Shown here: one piece after another, positions 24,579 to 34,326 of the stretch
Numbering within the stretch: the first letter of the stretch is position 1
Layout of the letters: the number at the start of each line of letters is the position of its first letter
Assembly: GCF_007655305.1 (NCBI RefSeq)
Contig: NZ_VLOG01000039.1
Span: 1 to 64,000, forward strand
DNA from: Algoriphagus algorifonticola
GTDB lineage: Bacteria; Bacteroidota; Bacteroidia; Cytophagales; Cyclobacteriaceae
Direction of reading: 5' to 3'
Length of the DNA stretch: 64,000 nt
Notes under the pieces: generated by a model
Seen by the model: the letters and a program-made list of their open reading frames with translations, nothing else
Database searches by the model: none
What the model was told of the DNA's origin: nothing
Position numbers and translations under genes: made by a program

Positions 24579-25007
24579 GGCAAGTCTATTTGGATTTAAA
24601 TATGGCGGCAAAGATAGTAAGCCAGTTTATTCTAATCGCATTTTTAAGAATAGTATTTGGTCTCATTTTGAAAAATCTTGAAAATCAAAAGATTCTTCTA
24701 AAAATCGGCTGGAAAATACTGATTATTTCAAAATTTAAATTTTAAAAGTTGAATATTTTGAGAATATAGTATGGATAAAAACCTGATTTGCAAAATAATC
24801 TAAACTCTTAGAAATCGAATATTTGATCAGTGTTGATGGTATTGACAGAATAAAATTTGTTTCTGGGCTAATATTTAACCAAAATACCAAATTTTAAACT
24901 GAAAATAAGTTCAGCTTAAATTTGTAAAAAAAAATGATTTGGCTATTTTTGATCTGCACTAGAACTGTGCGCACCCAAACCCAAATAACTTTAGATTAAA
25001 TAAGTCT
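24579..25007. other. Divergent intergenic region between ald and the E1 gene
   Basis: The 429-base gap is AT-rich. Near ald a -7 element TATCTTTG lies on the minus strand at 24609-24616, about 30 bases from its start codon, but no good -33 was found. For the E1 gene, a strong promoter is seen at 24921-24951. No small gene or repeat was found. Confidence 0.6.
24921..24951 (+). promoter_or_regulatory. Bacteroidota sigma-ABfr-type promoter of the E1 gene
   Basis: TTTG at 24921-24924, then 19 bases, then TATTTTTG at 24944-24951, which fits the TTTG-N19-TAnnTTTG consensus exactly. Transcription would start near 24958, giving a leader of about 50 bases before the ATG at 25008. Confidence 0.65.
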
Positions 25008-27422
25008 ATGTCAGAATTACAAAAGATAAAAAAAAGTAAGCCTTCCTTCGTCCCGGAGCCTTCAGCTATTTTGGAAGATTTTAGAATAGCGATGATTAGC
25101 AGACACGCTTCCCTGATGGGAAGAAAAGAGGTGTTCATGGGAAAAGCGAAGTTTGGTATTTTTGGTGATGGAAAAGAGCTTGCTCAAATTGCTATGGCAA
25201 GGGCTTTTCAATTAGGAGATTTTAGATCGGGTTATTACCGGGATCAGACTTTTATGATGGCTTTGGGTGAGTTAAATGTTAAGCAATATTTCGCTCAATT
25301 GTACGCCTATACGAATGTAGAGGAAGAGCCTGCTAGTGCTGGAAGATTAATGAATGGTCACTTTGCAACCCGCTCTTTAAATGAGGACGGTTCTTGGAAG
25401 GATTTGACTAAAATGAATAATTCGGCAGCTGATATCTCTCCAACAGCTGCTCAGATGCCCAAACTTTTGGGCTTGGCTTATGCTTCAAAGCTTTTCAGAG
25501 TCAATAAAGGCATGAAGAAACTAAAGCAATTCTCGGTCAATGGTAACGAGGTTGCTTGGGGTACTATCGGTAATGCTTCTACTTCAGAAGGAATGTTTTT
25601 TGAATCTATCAATGCAGCTGGAGTCTTACAAGTGCCGATGGTGATCTCTATTTGGGATGATGAATATGGAATCTCGGTTCCTAAAGAATTTCATACCACC
25701 AAAGGAAGTATTTCAGAGGCTTTAGCTGGTTTCCAAAGAACTGAGGAAAAACCTGGTTTCGAAATCATCAAAGTAAAGGGCTGGAATTATGAGGCATTGC
25801 TTCAGGCATTTCAAGAAGCTGGAGAATTAGCAAGGAAAGAGCATGTTCCCGTTTTAATTCATGTGGAAGAAATGACTCAGCCTCAAGGGCACAGTACTTC
25901 TGGTTCACATGAGCGATATAAGTCCAAAGAAAGACTGGACTGGGAAAAACACTGGGACTGCATTAAAAAGTTTAGAGAGTATATCCTTGAAAATGAATTG
26001 GCTACTGCTGATGCTTTGGATAAAATAGAAGCAGAGGCAAAAGCTCATGTTAAAAAAGAGAAAGAAGCTGCTTGGTCTGATTTCAGCGGTGAAATCAAAA
26101 AAGAACTAAACGAGGCAGTTGCCCTGATTAAATCAGCAGCGAAAGACAGCACCCGGAAAGTGGTGTTGGATCAGTTGGCCGATGAACTGAAAAAAACAAT
26201 CAATCCCATTCGGAAAGATGTGGTTTCAACAGTTAGAAAAGCTTTACTGCTTTTAAGATTCGATTCTAATTCTGGAAAGAATGAATTGAAGGCTTGGTAC
26301 GAAAAGCAAAACGAATTAAACCACGATCGCTATAGCAGCCATCTTTATTCTCAGTCTGAATGGTCTGTATTGAAAATTGATGAAGTTCCTGCGGAATTCA
26401 ATGAAAAGTCTGCCGTAGTGGATGGACGTGAAGTTTTGCAGGCATTTTTTGACAATAAACTAGAAAATGACCCTCGATTCTTTGCTTTTGGAGAGGATGT
26501 AGGGAAAATCGGTGATGTTAACCAAGCTTTTGCCGGTCTTCAGGCAAAACACGGGGAGTGGAGAGTCAGTGATACCAGTATTCGTGAATGTACCATTATA
26601 GGTCAGGGAATTGGGGCTGCTTTGAGAGGCTTGAGACCAATTGCAGAAATTCAATATTTGGATTACCTGCTTTATGGACTTCAAATGTTATCTGATGATT
26701 TGGCTTCCTTACAATACAGAACTAAAGGAGGTCAAAAGGCTCCTTTAATCGTGAGAACCCGTGGTCACAGACTGGAAGGAGTATGGCATGCCGGATCTCC
26801 TATGGGTATGATTCTTTCTACCTTGAGAGGAATGGTGGTCTGCGTACCGAGAGATATGACTCAGGCTGCCGGTATGTACAATACTTTGCTCAAGTCTGAT
26901 GAACCGGCTATTGTAGTAGAATGTCTTAATGGCTATAGACTGAAAGAGAGGCTCCCTGAAAATATTGGAGAATTCACAGTTCCTTTGGGTAAACCAGAAA
27001 TATTAAGAGAAGGTACAGACTTAACAATCGTGACTTACGGTTCCATGTGCAGAATCGTAATGGATGCTGCTCAGGAATTGTCTGAAATAGGAATTGAGGT
27101 AGAAGTAATCGATGTACAGACTTTATTGCCATTTGATGTGCATGGCATTATAGGGGAGTCTGTGAAGAAAACGAATAGAGTAATCTTTGCTGATGAAGAT
27201 GTTCCGGGAGGAGCTTCAGCATTTATGCTGCAGCAAGTGATAGAGGGCCAGAAAGTATTTAGATTCTTGGATTCTGATCCTCAGACATTACCGGCTAAAG
27301 CGCATAGACCTGCTTATTCATCAGATGGAGATTATTTCTCCAAACCAAGTATTGAAGACGTGGTGGAGAAGGTTTACAGCATGATGCATGAGGTAAATCC
27401 TAAAACCTTCCCTGCGCTGTAA
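25008..27422 (+). CDS. Fused alpha-beta E1 of a 2-oxoacid dehydrogenase complex
   Basis: The 804-residue protein joins two halves. Residues about 30-390 form the E1 alpha part: PTAAQMPKLLGLAYASK, the TPP region GNASTSEGMFFESINAAG, and HSTSGSHERYKSKERLDWEK. Residues about 455-795 form E1 beta: FFAFGEDVGKIGDVNQAF, VSDTSIRECTIIGQGIGAAL, IQYLDYLLYGLQML, and a C-terminal LPFDVHGIIGESV. It decarboxylates a 2-oxoacid on TPP, likely branched-chain or pyruvate, for an E2 lipoyl protein not encoded here. The fusion is known in Bacteroidota. A clean promoter and a terminator bracket it, so it is a single-gene unit. Confidence 0.9.
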   Translation: MSELQKIKKSKPSFVPEPSAILEDFRIAMISRHASLMGRKEVFMGKAKFGIFGDGKELAQIAMARAFQLGDFRSGYYRDQTFMMALGELNVKQYFAQLYAYTNVEEEPASAGRLMNGHFATRSLNEDGSWKDLTKMNNSAADISPTAAQMPKLLGLAYASKLFRVNKGMKKLKQFSVNGNEVAWGTIGNASTSEGMFFESINAAGVLQVPMVISIWDDEYGISVPKEFHTTKGSISEALAGFQRTEEKPGFEIIKVKGWNYEALLQAFQEAGELARKEHVPVLIHVEEMTQPQGHSTSGSHERYKSKERLDWEKHWDCIKKFREYILENELATADALDKIEAEAKAHVKKEKEAAWSDFSGEIKKELNEAVALIKSAAKDSTRKVVLDQLADELKKTINPIRKDVVSTVRKALLLLRFDSNSGKNELKAWYEKQNELNHDRYSSHLYSQSEWSVLKIDEVPAEFNEKSAVVDGREVLQAFFDNKLENDPRFFAFGEDVGKIGDVNQAFAGLQAKHGEWRVSDTSIRECTIIGQGIGAALRGLRPIAEIQYLDYLLYGLQMLSDDLASLQYRTKGGQKAPLIVRTRGHRLEGVWHAGSPMGMILSTLRGMVVCVPRDMTQAAGMYNTLLKSDEPAIVVECLNGYRLKERLPENIGEFTVPLGKPEILREGTDLTIVTYGSMCRIVMDAAQELSEIGIEVEVIDVQTLLPFDVHGIIGESVKKTNRVIFADEDVPGGASAFMLQQVIEGQKVFRFLDSDPQTLPAKAHRPAYSSDGDYFSKPSIEDVVEKVYSMMHEVNPKTFPAL

Positions 27423-27442
27423 TTTGATTAGCATAAAAATAG

Positions 27443-27473
27443 AAAGGGCGGTGATCATTCACCGCCCTTTTTG
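27443..27473 (+). terminator. Intrinsic terminator, bidirectional
   Basis: A strong hairpin AAAGGGCGGTGA-TCAT-TCACCGCCCTTT is followed by T's on the plus strand and preceded by A's, so it can stop both the E1 gene and the convergent lipoprotein gene at 27476. Confidence 0.85.
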
Positions 27474-27475
27474 CT

Positions 27476-28153
27476 TTAGGGTGTATTTCTAGTTATCTGC
27501 CTGAGTGTTAATTCCGGGCTGGATACTTCATTACTTCGATTCAATTGCCTATCCTGAATTTGAACGTCAATTCTGATGGTGTCATTCCGGAAGATAGCTT
27601 CCCAACCTGAGGAAAGCATGGCATACTTGATATTTCCTTCTACTGCCTGCCCTTCTTCTGAAGTTAATATTCTTGGAAATCTTCCATTGAAAGTGGTGAA
27701 GAATGGAGGGTCTTGCCATCTAAATTCGGTAAATCTCCCATTTCTTTTGATGAAGAACTTCACAAAAATGTTGTACTGATTGGGGTTCTGTCTCACCCAA
27801 ATAGTATCATTGACAGTTTGATTATTGACAATGGGGTTGATTACATAATCAATGGGATTATATGTCGGTGCTGAAGGAGGTCTATTGCTGTATGTAATTA
27901 AGTTTCCTGCAGCATCCCTCTGAAAATCAAAGGCATTGAATGGAGGATTGATATCTGTTGCAGATAAACCTAAATCTCCTTCTGCATCTTGAAAATCTAT
28001 CCCAACAATCAAAGAATCCGGTCCGGCAGTAGGTACGTACTCCAGTGACTCAAAGGTAATGGAAGGGACTGTTGGAAAATTATCCGGTGGATTCACGCAT
28101 GCTCCCACAAAAAGGACAAGAAAGAATAAGCTGAAATAACTTTTTAAACGCAT
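27476..28153 (-). CDS. Hypothetical lipoprotein
   Basis: I use the ATG at 28153, which gives MRLKSYFSLFFLVLFVGACV with a clear lipobox (VGAC); the frame opens earlier at 28183. The mature protein, about 205 residues, has a motif of the type DFQDAEGDLGLS and Pro/Asn-rich spacing, and appears beta-rich (IWVRQNPNQYNIFVKFF, RIDVQIQDRQLNRS). I recognise such proteins as common single-domain Bacteroidota lipoproteins without known function. It is alone between convergent and divergent neighbours. Confidence 0.75.
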   Translation of the reverse strand: MRLKSYFSLFFLVLFVGACVNPPDNFPTVPSITFESLEYVPTAGPDSLIVGIDFQDAEGDLGLSATDINPPFNAFDFQRDAAGNLITYSNRPPSAPTYNPIDYVINPIVNNQTVNDTIWVRQNPNQYNIFVKFFIKRNGRFTEFRWQDPPFFTTFNGRFPRILTSEEGQAVEGNIKYAMLSSGWEAIFRNDTIRIDVQIQDRQLNRSNEVSSPELTLRQITRNTP

Positions 28154-28219
28154 AAGGCGGATTAAATTTACAAACAGAACCAATTAGGATCCGATTGGGT
28201 TGATGCAAATTATAAAACG

Positions 28220-29215
28220 ATGCAGGATTTTAAAAGTTTTTCTGAGAAGGTAGAGAATTTAAAGTCTGAAAACTTTGAAAATCTAGCTTTGGAGATTTTT
28301 GAGTTTCAGGCAAAACACAATTCCATTTATAGTGCTTATCTGAAGGCAAGGAAAATTGATCCTAAAAAAATCAATGCTTTAGGGCAAATACCTTTTTTAC
28401 CAATTCGCTTTTTTAAAGACTTTCCAATTGTATCGGGGCCTTTGGATCAATTCAAAGGTTTCTTCTCAAGTTCCGGTACCACAGGAATGATTACCAGCAA
28501 ACATTATTTCTGGTCTGAGGACTGGTATTTACAACAAGCGCAAAAAACTTTTGAAGAGGTATATGGTGGTCTGTCAGATTTTCACGTATTGGCTTTATTA
28601 CCCGCATATTTAGAGAGAAAAGGGAGTAGTTTGGTGTCTATGGCTTCTCATTTTATCGAAAAGTCGGGCTCGGAGCATTCTGGTTTTTACTTATACAACC
28701 ATGATGAGCTTTTGCAAAAATTGAAGCTCCTCTCTAAGGATTCAAAAAAGGTGCTGTTATTGGGTGTGACATTCGCGCTTTTGGATTTGGCAGAAAAAAA
28801 AGAATTATTTCCTAATGCTGAAAATTTAATTGTCATGGAGACAGGAGGGATGAAGGGGAGGAGAAAAGAAATGATTCGGGAGGAAGTTCACCAGATTTTA
28901 AAAGAATCTTTTCATGTTGATAAAATCCATTCTGAGTATGGAATGACCGAGTTGATGTCTCAGGCTTATTCAAAAGGGGATGGAAAATATACCTTACCTC
29001 TCAGTTTGCGCGTTATGTTAAGAGATGTCAATGATCCTTTGGAATGGACTAATCGTTCTCAAGGCGGAATCAATGTGATTGATTTGGCTAATTTCCATTC
29101 CTGTTCTTTTATAGAAACTCAGGATCTGGGCAGGATAGATGTGAAAGGGTATTTAGAAGTCTTGGGGAGATTTGACAATTCTGAGATTCGCGGATGTAAC
29201 TTGTTGGTTCAGTAA
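28220..29215 (+). CDS. LuxE/PaaK-like acyl-protein synthetase
   Basis: The 331-residue protein resembles the acyl-protein synthetase LuxE and the adenylate-forming superfamily. It has PFLPIRFFKDFPIVSG, a Ser/Gly/Thr phosphate loop SSSGTTGMITSKH (about 89-101), METGGMKGRRKEM and SEYGMTELMSQAY, the last matching the usual (Y/F)GxTE motif. No luciferase or fatty-acid reductase genes are nearby, so it is not a lux operon; it probably activates an acyl group for another purpose. Bacteroidota carry such single genes. The exact product is unknown. Confidence 0.8.
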   Translation: MQDFKSFSEKVENLKSENFENLALEIFEFQAKHNSIYSAYLKARKIDPKKINALGQIPFLPIRFFKDFPIVSGPLDQFKGFFSSSGTTGMITSKHYFWSEDWYLQQAQKTFEEVYGGLSDFHVLALLPAYLERKGSSLVSMASHFIEKSGSEHSGFYLYNHDELLQKLKLLSKDSKKVLLLGVTFALLDLAEKKELFPNAENLIVMETGGMKGRRKEMIREEVHQILKESFHVDKIHSEYGMTELMSQAYSKGDGKYTLPLSLRVMLRDVNDPLEWTNRSQGGINVIDLANFHSCSFIETQDLGRIDVKGYLEVLGRFDNSEIRGCNLLVQ

Positions 29216-29360
29216 TTGCTTACTTAAAATTTATTAAACATATTTGAATAGCTTATATTCTTGATCAATATCAAAAGAGTCTCAAGCACATTGGAGTTAG
29301 AGACGATTTTAATTCGTCAGGAAGTTGAAGTTGACCAAGAAAAGAAATAATTAAATACAC

Positions 29361-29480
29361 ATGAAAAAATTAGCCACTATCGCATTATTGATCGGAATTT
29401 TAGCACTAGGTGCATGTGCTTCCAGTAAGCCTTGTCCTGCCTATGCAAAAGCAGAAGTTGGGCAGAAAGCTAACGTTTAA
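29361..29480 (+). CDS. Tiny lipoprotein, 39 residues
   Basis: A short frame reads MKKLATIALLIGILALGACA then a Ser-Ser-Lys-Pro-Cys-Pro-Ala-Tyr tail. The signal peptide and lipobox (LGAC) are convincing, leaving a mature lipopeptide of about 21 residues with a second Cys. Similar mini-lipoproteins with a CASSKPCPAY tail are frequent in Bacteroidota, in my recollection. It lies between the LuxE-like gene and the response regulator gene; its stop is 15 bases from that convergent stop. Confidence 0.75.
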   Translation: MKKLATIALLIGILALGACASSKPCPAYAKAEVGQKANV

Positions 29481-29495
29481 AAAAAATGCTGACTC

Positions 29496-30653
29496 TTAGT
29501 AGTCAGCATATTTTTTAATATCCTCCAGGCTAATAGTGGGTTCCCCCAAAATTACCAGACGCTCCACGACATTTCGTAGTTCCCTGATATTGCCTGTCCA
29601 AGGAAATTCCTGAAGTTTTGCCAAAGCATCTTTGGTAATCCCTTTTTTAGCATCTCCGCTTTCCTGAGCTATATCGTCTAAAAACTTGTCTATCAACAAG
29701 GGTATATCATCTTTTCTGTCTTTCAAGGCAGGAACCTGAATCAGAATTACACTAAGTCGGTGATATAAATCTTCTCTGAATCTTCCTTCTTCAATTTCCT
29801 TTTTAAGGTCCTTATTTGTAGCTGCTAGTACCCTCACATCTACTTTGATATCCTTATCACTACCAACGCGATTGATCAGATTCTCCTGAAGAGCTCGAAG
29901 TACTTTAGATTGTGCTGAAAGAGACATGTCTCCAATTTCATCCAGAAATAGCGTGCCTCCTTGGGCTTGCTCAAATTTCCCGGCTCTTTGCTTATGGGCA
30001 GAGGTAAAAGCACCTTTCTCATGTCCAAATAGTTCTGATTCTATTAATTCAGAAGGAATAGCTGCGCAATTGACTGCCACAAAAGGATTGGATACTCTGT
30101 TACTTTTTTGATGAATCCAGTGAGCAACCAATTCTTTACCTGTTCCATTAGGGCCTGTGATTAATACCCTGGCATCTGTAGGAGCTACTTTTTCAATAGT
30201 TTCTTTGACCAATAAGATAGGCTTGGATTCACCTACCATATCAAACTTCTTGGAAAGTTTCTTTTTTAGGACTTTGGTTTCAGTCACCAGATTTTTTTTA
30301 TCCAATGCATTCCTTACTGTTAGAAGGAGGCGATTGAGATCGGGTGGTTTTGGGATAAAATCAAAGGCGCCTTTTTTGGTGGCTTCTACGGCAGTTTCAA
30401 TACTCCCATGTGCAGAAATCATGATAAACTGAGGTGATTTTTCCAAAGCCTTAGCTTGGTCCAGAACTTCTATTCCGTCCATTTTGGGCATTTTTACATC
30501 ACAGAGAACCAGATCGAAGTCCTCTTCCTTCAATTTGGCCAGGCCTTCTTCACCATCTTTGGCCTCACTCACCTCAAATTTTTCGTATTCCAGGATTTCC
30601 CTGAGGGTTGCTCTGATGACTTTTTCGTCATCAATGATCAGTATTTTCGACAT
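29496..30653 (-). CDS. NtrC-type response regulator lacking the Fis DNA-binding domain
   Basis: The 385-residue protein has a receiver domain (phospho-acceptor Asp52 in LVLCDVKMPKMDG) and an AAA+ sigma-54 interaction domain: Walker A GPNGTGKE (167-174), ESELFGHEKGAFTSA with a GAFTSA loop in place of GAFTGA (214-219), Walker B LFLDEIGD (235-242), and WTGNIRELRN. It stops at SLEDIKKYADY, about 60 residues short of a typical C-terminal Fis helix-turn-helix. It therefore may activate sigma-54 without binding a fixed enhancer. No sensor kinase gene is adjacent. Confidence 0.9.
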   Translation of the reverse strand: MSKILIIDDEKVIRATLREILEYEKFEVSEAKDGEEGLAKLKEEDFDLVLCDVKMPKMDGIEVLDQAKALEKSPQFIMISAHGSIETAVEATKKGAFDFIPKPPDLNRLLLTVRNALDKKNLVTETKVLKKKLSKKFDMVGESKPILLVKETIEKVAPTDARVLITGPNGTGKELVAHWIHQKSNRVSNPFVAVNCAAIPSELIESELFGHEKGAFTSAHKQRAGKFEQAQGGTLFLDEIGDMSLSAQSKVLRALQENLINRVGSDKDIKVDVRVLAATNKDLKKEIEEGRFREDLYHRLSVILIQVPALKDRKDDIPLLIDKFLDDIAQESGDAKKGITKDALAKLQEFPWTGNIRELRNVVERLVILGEPTISLEDIKKYADY

Positions 30654-30671
30654 AAGGCTAATTTAAGAGAA

Positions 30672-31071
30672 AAAGTGCAAGTCTGTAAGCCGGGTTCTGT
30701 TTCTTCTGAAAAATCAGAAGAAGCCTGTCATTTATCTAGTCCTGACTTCGCAGTCAGGATCTATCGATCTACCCACCCCGGAATCCCCGAAAGGAATCGA
30801 ACGAGCAGCTCTTTGCCCGAGGCCTATTTGATCTTTCAACCCATAAGGTTTGCCATGCGCTGAATGTCACCATCCAACCGGTAGGCTCTTACTCTACCTT
30901 TTCACCCTTACCCCGATAGCTATCGGGGCGGTATATTTTCTGTGGCACTTTCTGTATATCCACCTTTTCTGATGAATACCCTTCCCGTTAGGAAGTATGG
31001 CGCTCTGTGTTGCCCGGACTTTCCTCCTTTCCGATAGAATCGGAACGGCGACAAGCCGACTTGCACAGAAC
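30672..31071 (-). ncRNA. rnpB: RNase P RNA (class A)
   Basis: Read on the minus strand, the transcript begins with GCAAGTCGGCTTGTCGCC and contains GGAGGAAAGTCCGGGCAACA, the universal core, then AAGGGTGAAAAGGTAGAG and TAAGAGCCTACCGG, and ends with ACAGAACCCGGCTTACAGAC, the 3' P2/P4 part. All are conserved RNase P RNA segments in the correct order. It processes tRNA 5' ends. A CCCCGATAGCTATCGGGG hairpin sits in a peripheral helix at about 30913-30930. Ends are approximate. Confidence 0.95.
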
Positions 31072-31154
31072 AAAGAACGCTAAAAATCTTCAAAAGGATT
31101 CTATAAGATTTTTAAAGACTGTCTAAATAAGCCGAAAAAAAGACCAAAATATTA

Positions 31155-31186
31155 TTTGGATTAATTATAAACAGGCTCTACTTTTG
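31155..31186 (+). promoter_or_regulatory. Bacteroidota-type promoter of the TonB receptor gene
   Basis: TTTG at 31155-31158, 20 bases, then TACTTTTG at 31179-31186, a good match to TTTG-N19-TAnnTTTG. It leaves about 25 bases to the ATG at 31219. No Fur-box-like repeat is obvious next to it. Confidence 0.6.
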
Positions 31187-31218
31187 TTTTAATTTAAAAT
31201 TAATCCAAATAAATAATA

Positions 31219-33648
31219 ATGAGATTATATCAGATTTACTGTGTTGTTCTTTTGGGGTTCTTATCTTTTTCATTAGAAAATATCGTTATAGCTTCTGAGG
31301 CCAAAGAAAATGTGCTTTCTGTAAAAGGAGTTGTATATGATACAGAGCAAAACCCTGTTTCTTATGCAAATGTCTATGTAAAGGGAACGGTAAAAGGTGC
31401 CCTGACGGACGCGAAAGGTAAATTCCAGCTTTTTGATTTAGAGAAGGGGGTTTATGAGGTACAAATATCAGCAGTAGGATATAAGACCAAATCTCAAGTA
31501 GTAGAGGTAGATGCCAATGGAGTCTTGGATTTGGGCTTGGTAGTATTGGAAATAGGTGTGGAAATGCCTGAATTCTCATTAATTGCCAACAAGGATAGGA
31601 TTTTTAGCCAAGTTCCGGGTGCAGTAAACTATCTGAATAAAGAGGATATTAAATCTTTGATGCCTGTTTCAGGAAATGAAGTATTCCGAAGGGTATCAGG
31701 ATTGAATGTGGTGGACGAAGAAGGGTTGGGTATGCGTGTCAATATTGGGATTAGGGGACTCAATCCGGATAGAAGCCGAAATGTATTGATGCTCGAGGAT
31801 GGAGTTCCTGTCGCTTTGGCACCATATGGGGAACCGGAAATGTATTATAGTCCAGCGATTGATAGAATGGCAGGAGTGGAGATTTTGAAGGGTTCAGGAC
31901 AGATTTTGTACGGTCCACAGACCATTGGAGGCGTAGTGAACTATATCACACCTAATGCTCCTGAGACAGAACAAGGGTCGGTACAAATACAAGGAGGTCA
32001 AGGGAGCTTTTTCTCAGGCTTGGTTAATTATGGAAATACCTTTGGTAATACAGGTCTGCAAGTAAATCTTCTTAGAAAATCAGCAGATAATGTAGGTCCT
32101 ACCCAATTTGGAATTACAGATTTTAATACCAAGTTTCTTTTTAAATTAAATGAAAAGAGCGAGTTAGGAGCCAAATTTGGTATTTATGATGAAAGATCAA
32201 ACTCAACTTATATAGGATTGAATCAGGTGATGTTTGATCAAGGTGGGCAGGATTTTACCCGACTTGCGCCTGATGATAGGCTTGATGTATCGAGATATAG
32301 CTTAAGCTTTAGTCATGTGTATAGATTTAATCCTGATTTTAAATTAAGGACTATTGCCTATGGATATACCACAACCAGAAATTGGAATAGACAGGACTTT
32401 TCGATCAATAATTCCAATACCCCTCCCCCCAATTGGACAGGGGTAGTCTGGGGAGATACATCTATTCCTGGTGGTGCGATTTTTATGAGAGATGGAACAG
32501 GTCAGAGAAACCGGCAATTTGAAGTGGCAGGAATTGAGCCTAGGGTTGAATTGAATCATAGTCTTTTTGGGCAAAAGAATGAGTTGAAAGCTGGTGTTAG
32601 ATTCTTGGTGGAAAGTGCCAAAGAACAGCGTGTAAATGGAACCAAGGCTGGTGTGAAAAGCGGAAACCTCATCGAAGATGAGTTGAGAAATGGCCGGGCT
32701 TTCAGTGCTTATTTTCAAAATGAAACTGAATTGGGAGAAAAGGTTTCTTTACATGGAGGTCTACGCTTTGAAAACTTTAATTACGAGAGAAATATCTTTA
32801 GGAGGAATTTCTCTGGAATCGGGGTAAGGGATACTTCCATTGTAGCATCAAATGCTGTCAATGAAATAATTCCAGGCGTAGGATTTACAGTGAAGCCTAC
32901 CAATACTATTACTCTTTTCGGCGGAATTCACAAGGGGTTTGCTCCTCCTAGAACCAAGGATGCCATTACCTCTACCGGGGATGCTTTGGATTTGGAAGCT
33001 GAAAGAAGCTGGAATTATGAGGCAGGCGTTCGTTCTGAGTTGAATAACTGGATCTATGTTGAAGCCACAGCCTTTTTGATGGACTTTTCCAATCAGATCA
33101 TACCAGTATCTGAATCTGCCGGTGGCTTAGGATTTGGTGTAGTCAATGCCGGTGCTACCCGTCATCAAGGATTGGAAACATCTTTCATTTTTGATCTATC
33201 GAGAGCATTTGGTCTGAAGAAGTGGGCAATAGATTATGACATTCAGGCAACATTCATTGACGCTTATTTTTCTGAAGATAGATTTATCGGCGATGTAAAT
33301 ATTAATGGGAATACGACCCCATATGCTCCGGAATGGTTGTTGAATTCCTCCTTAGCGATAGAATCTGAGAGTGGATTTTCGGCCAGATTGACATATAATT
33401 TTGTAGGAGATCAATTTGGAGATGAGGTTAATTCCATAGAGCCATCTGCTAATGGAAGAACTGGATTAATTCCTTCTTTCTTTACCTTGGACGCCGTAGT
33501 AGGTTATGAAATCAAGAAGGCCAATTTGGGCTTCAATCTTTCTGTCAAGAACCTCACTGATGAGCGATATATTTCTACTCGCAGACCTCAGGGAATCCGT
33601 GTTGGATTGCCAAGATTTATAACAGCTGGAGTTAATTTTAATTTTTAA
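31219..33648 (+). CDS. TonB-dependent outer-membrane receptor, FecA-like
   Basis: The 809-residue protein has a signal peptide (about 1-26), a carboxypeptidase-regulatory-like beta domain (30-115; [22 protein letters not shown]), a plug domain (about 135-245; ISALMP-like entry, [40 protein letters not shown]) and a C-terminal beta barrel ending in the aromatic FNF. The plug sequence resembles iron(III) dicitrate or siderophore receptors (FecA-type) more than SusC, and no SusD gene is adjacent. It probably imports iron chelates or another metal complex. No TonB/ExbB is nearby. Confidence 0.9.
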   Translation: MRLYQIYCVVLLGFLSFSLENIVIASEAKENVLSVKGVVYDTEQNPVSYANVYVKGTVKGALTDAKGKFQLFDLEKGVYEVQISAVGYKTKSQVVEVDANGVLDLGLVVLEIGVEMPEFSLIANKDRIFSQVPGAVNYLNKEDIKSLMPVSGNEVFRRVSGLNVVDEEGLGMRVNIGIRGLNPDRSRNVLMLEDGVPVALAPYGEPEMYYSPAIDRMAGVEILKGSGQILYGPQTIGGVVNYITPNAPETEQGSVQIQGGQGSFFSGLVNYGNTFGNTGLQVNLLRKSADNVGPTQFGITDFNTKFLFKLNEKSELGAKFGIYDERSNSTYIGLNQVMFDQGGQDFTRLAPDDRLDVSRYSLSFSHVYRFNPDFKLRTIAYGYTTTRNWNRQDFSINNSNTPPPNWTGVVWGDTSIPGGAIFMRDGTGQRNRQFEVAGIEPRVELNHSLFGQKNELKAGVRFLVESAKEQRVNGTKAGVKSGNLIEDELRNGRAFSAYFQNETELGEKVSLHGGLRFENFNYERNIFRRNFSGIGVRDTSIVASNAVNEIIPGVGFTVKPTNTITLFGGIHKGFAPPRTKDAITSTGDALDLEAERSWNYEAGVRSELNNWIYVEATAFLMDFSNQIIPVSESAGGLGFGVVNAGATRHQGLETSFIFDLSRAFGLKKWAIDYDIQATFIDAYFSEDRFIGDVNINGNTTPYAPEWLLNSSLAIESESGFSARLTYNFVGDQFGDEVNSIEPSANGRTGLIPSFFTLDAVVGYEIKKANLGFNLSVKNLTDERYISTRRPQGIRVGLPRFITAGVNFNF

Positions 33649-33751
33649 AAAAAAATTCAAAAAAATTAAAACTTCTGAAAACCTTTTGGTCTATGCAATG
33701 TTCTTATTGCCAAAGGCTATAAATAGCTTTTCTTCATAGTGCTGGGTTGAG

Positions 33752-33779
33752 CCGCTCCGAAAGGAGCGGTTCTTTTTTT
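33752..33779 (+). terminator. Intrinsic terminator after the TonB receptor
   Basis: Hairpin CCGCTCC-GAAA-GGAGCGG (33752-33769) followed by a T run. A close relative of this hairpin occurs at 49951-49979. Confidence 0.8.
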
Positions 33780-33803
33780 GTCCCTTTTAATTATCTTTTA
33801 GGA

Positions 33804-34280
33804 ATGAACTCAGATAAGAAATCAAAATTTGAAAAGCTGATCAGAAAGATCAATTGGTATCCTCCCTATTTTTTTTCAGGGATTAAAGTGGTGGATTATA
33901 ATGAGGAGTTTACCTATTTCAAAACTCAGTTGAAATTGACTTGGTGGAATAGGAATTTGGTTGGGACAGCTTTTGGCGGATCATTATACGCCATGTGTGA
34001 TCCATTTTTCATGTTTATTTTGATGATTAATCTTGGAAGGGATTATATAGTTTGGGATAAAACCGCCTTTATTGATTTCAAAAGCCCTGGAAAGGGACGT
34101 GTTTTCGCTGAATTCCGCTTGAGTCTGGCAGAAATTCAAAGAATCAAGGCGGAAGTAGAACAAAATGGTAAAGGAGTCTTTGAATTTCCTTGTGAAGTTA
34201 GATCCGAAAGCGGTGAGCTTGTGGTCAGTTTGGTAAAAGGTGTTTATGTAAGAAAGAAGAACTTTGATTCCAAAAACTGA
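33804..34280 (+). CDS. DUF4442-family hotdog-fold protein
   Basis: From the ATG at 33804 the protein is 158 residues; an earlier in-frame ATG lies inside the terminator of the previous gene and is rejected. The sequence shows a hotdog-fold pattern with GTAFGGSLYAMCDPFFMFIL (the central helix) and WDKTAFIDFKSPGKGRVFAEF, typical of DUF4442, a family related to acyl-CoA thioesterases such as PaaI. Whether it has thioesterase activity is not known. A short gap follows before the DUF3109 gene, which has its own promoter-like site. Confidence 0.85.
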   Translation: MNSDKKSKFEKLIRKINWYPPYFFSGIKVVDYNEEFTYFKTQLKLTWWNRNLVGTAFGGSLYAMCDPFFMFILMINLGRDYIVWDKTAFIDFKSPGKGRVFAEFRLSLAEIQRIKAEVEQNGKGVFEFPCEVRSESGELVVSLVKGVYVRKKNFDSKN

Positions 34281-34310
34281 GTTGGCAATTCAATAGGATA
34301 TGTACCTTTG
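34281..34310 (+). promoter_or_regulatory. Probable Bacteroidota-type promoter of the DUF3109 gene
   Basis: A perfect -7 TACCTTTG at 34303-34310 is preceded 18 bases upstream by GTTG, a one-base mismatch to TTTG. It lies just before the ATG at 34327, so the leader would be about ten bases. Confidence 0.4.
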
Positions 34311-34326
34311 TTCAAAATAAAAGTCT

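Noticed and set aside
28220..29215. LuxE-like gene as a part of a light-producing operon
   Set aside because: No luciferase or reductase genes are adjacent; single copies are common in Bacteroidota.
30456..30863. 135-codon plus-strand frame overlapping RNase P RNA and the response regulator gene
   Set aside because: It lies opposite two well supported features and has no family features.
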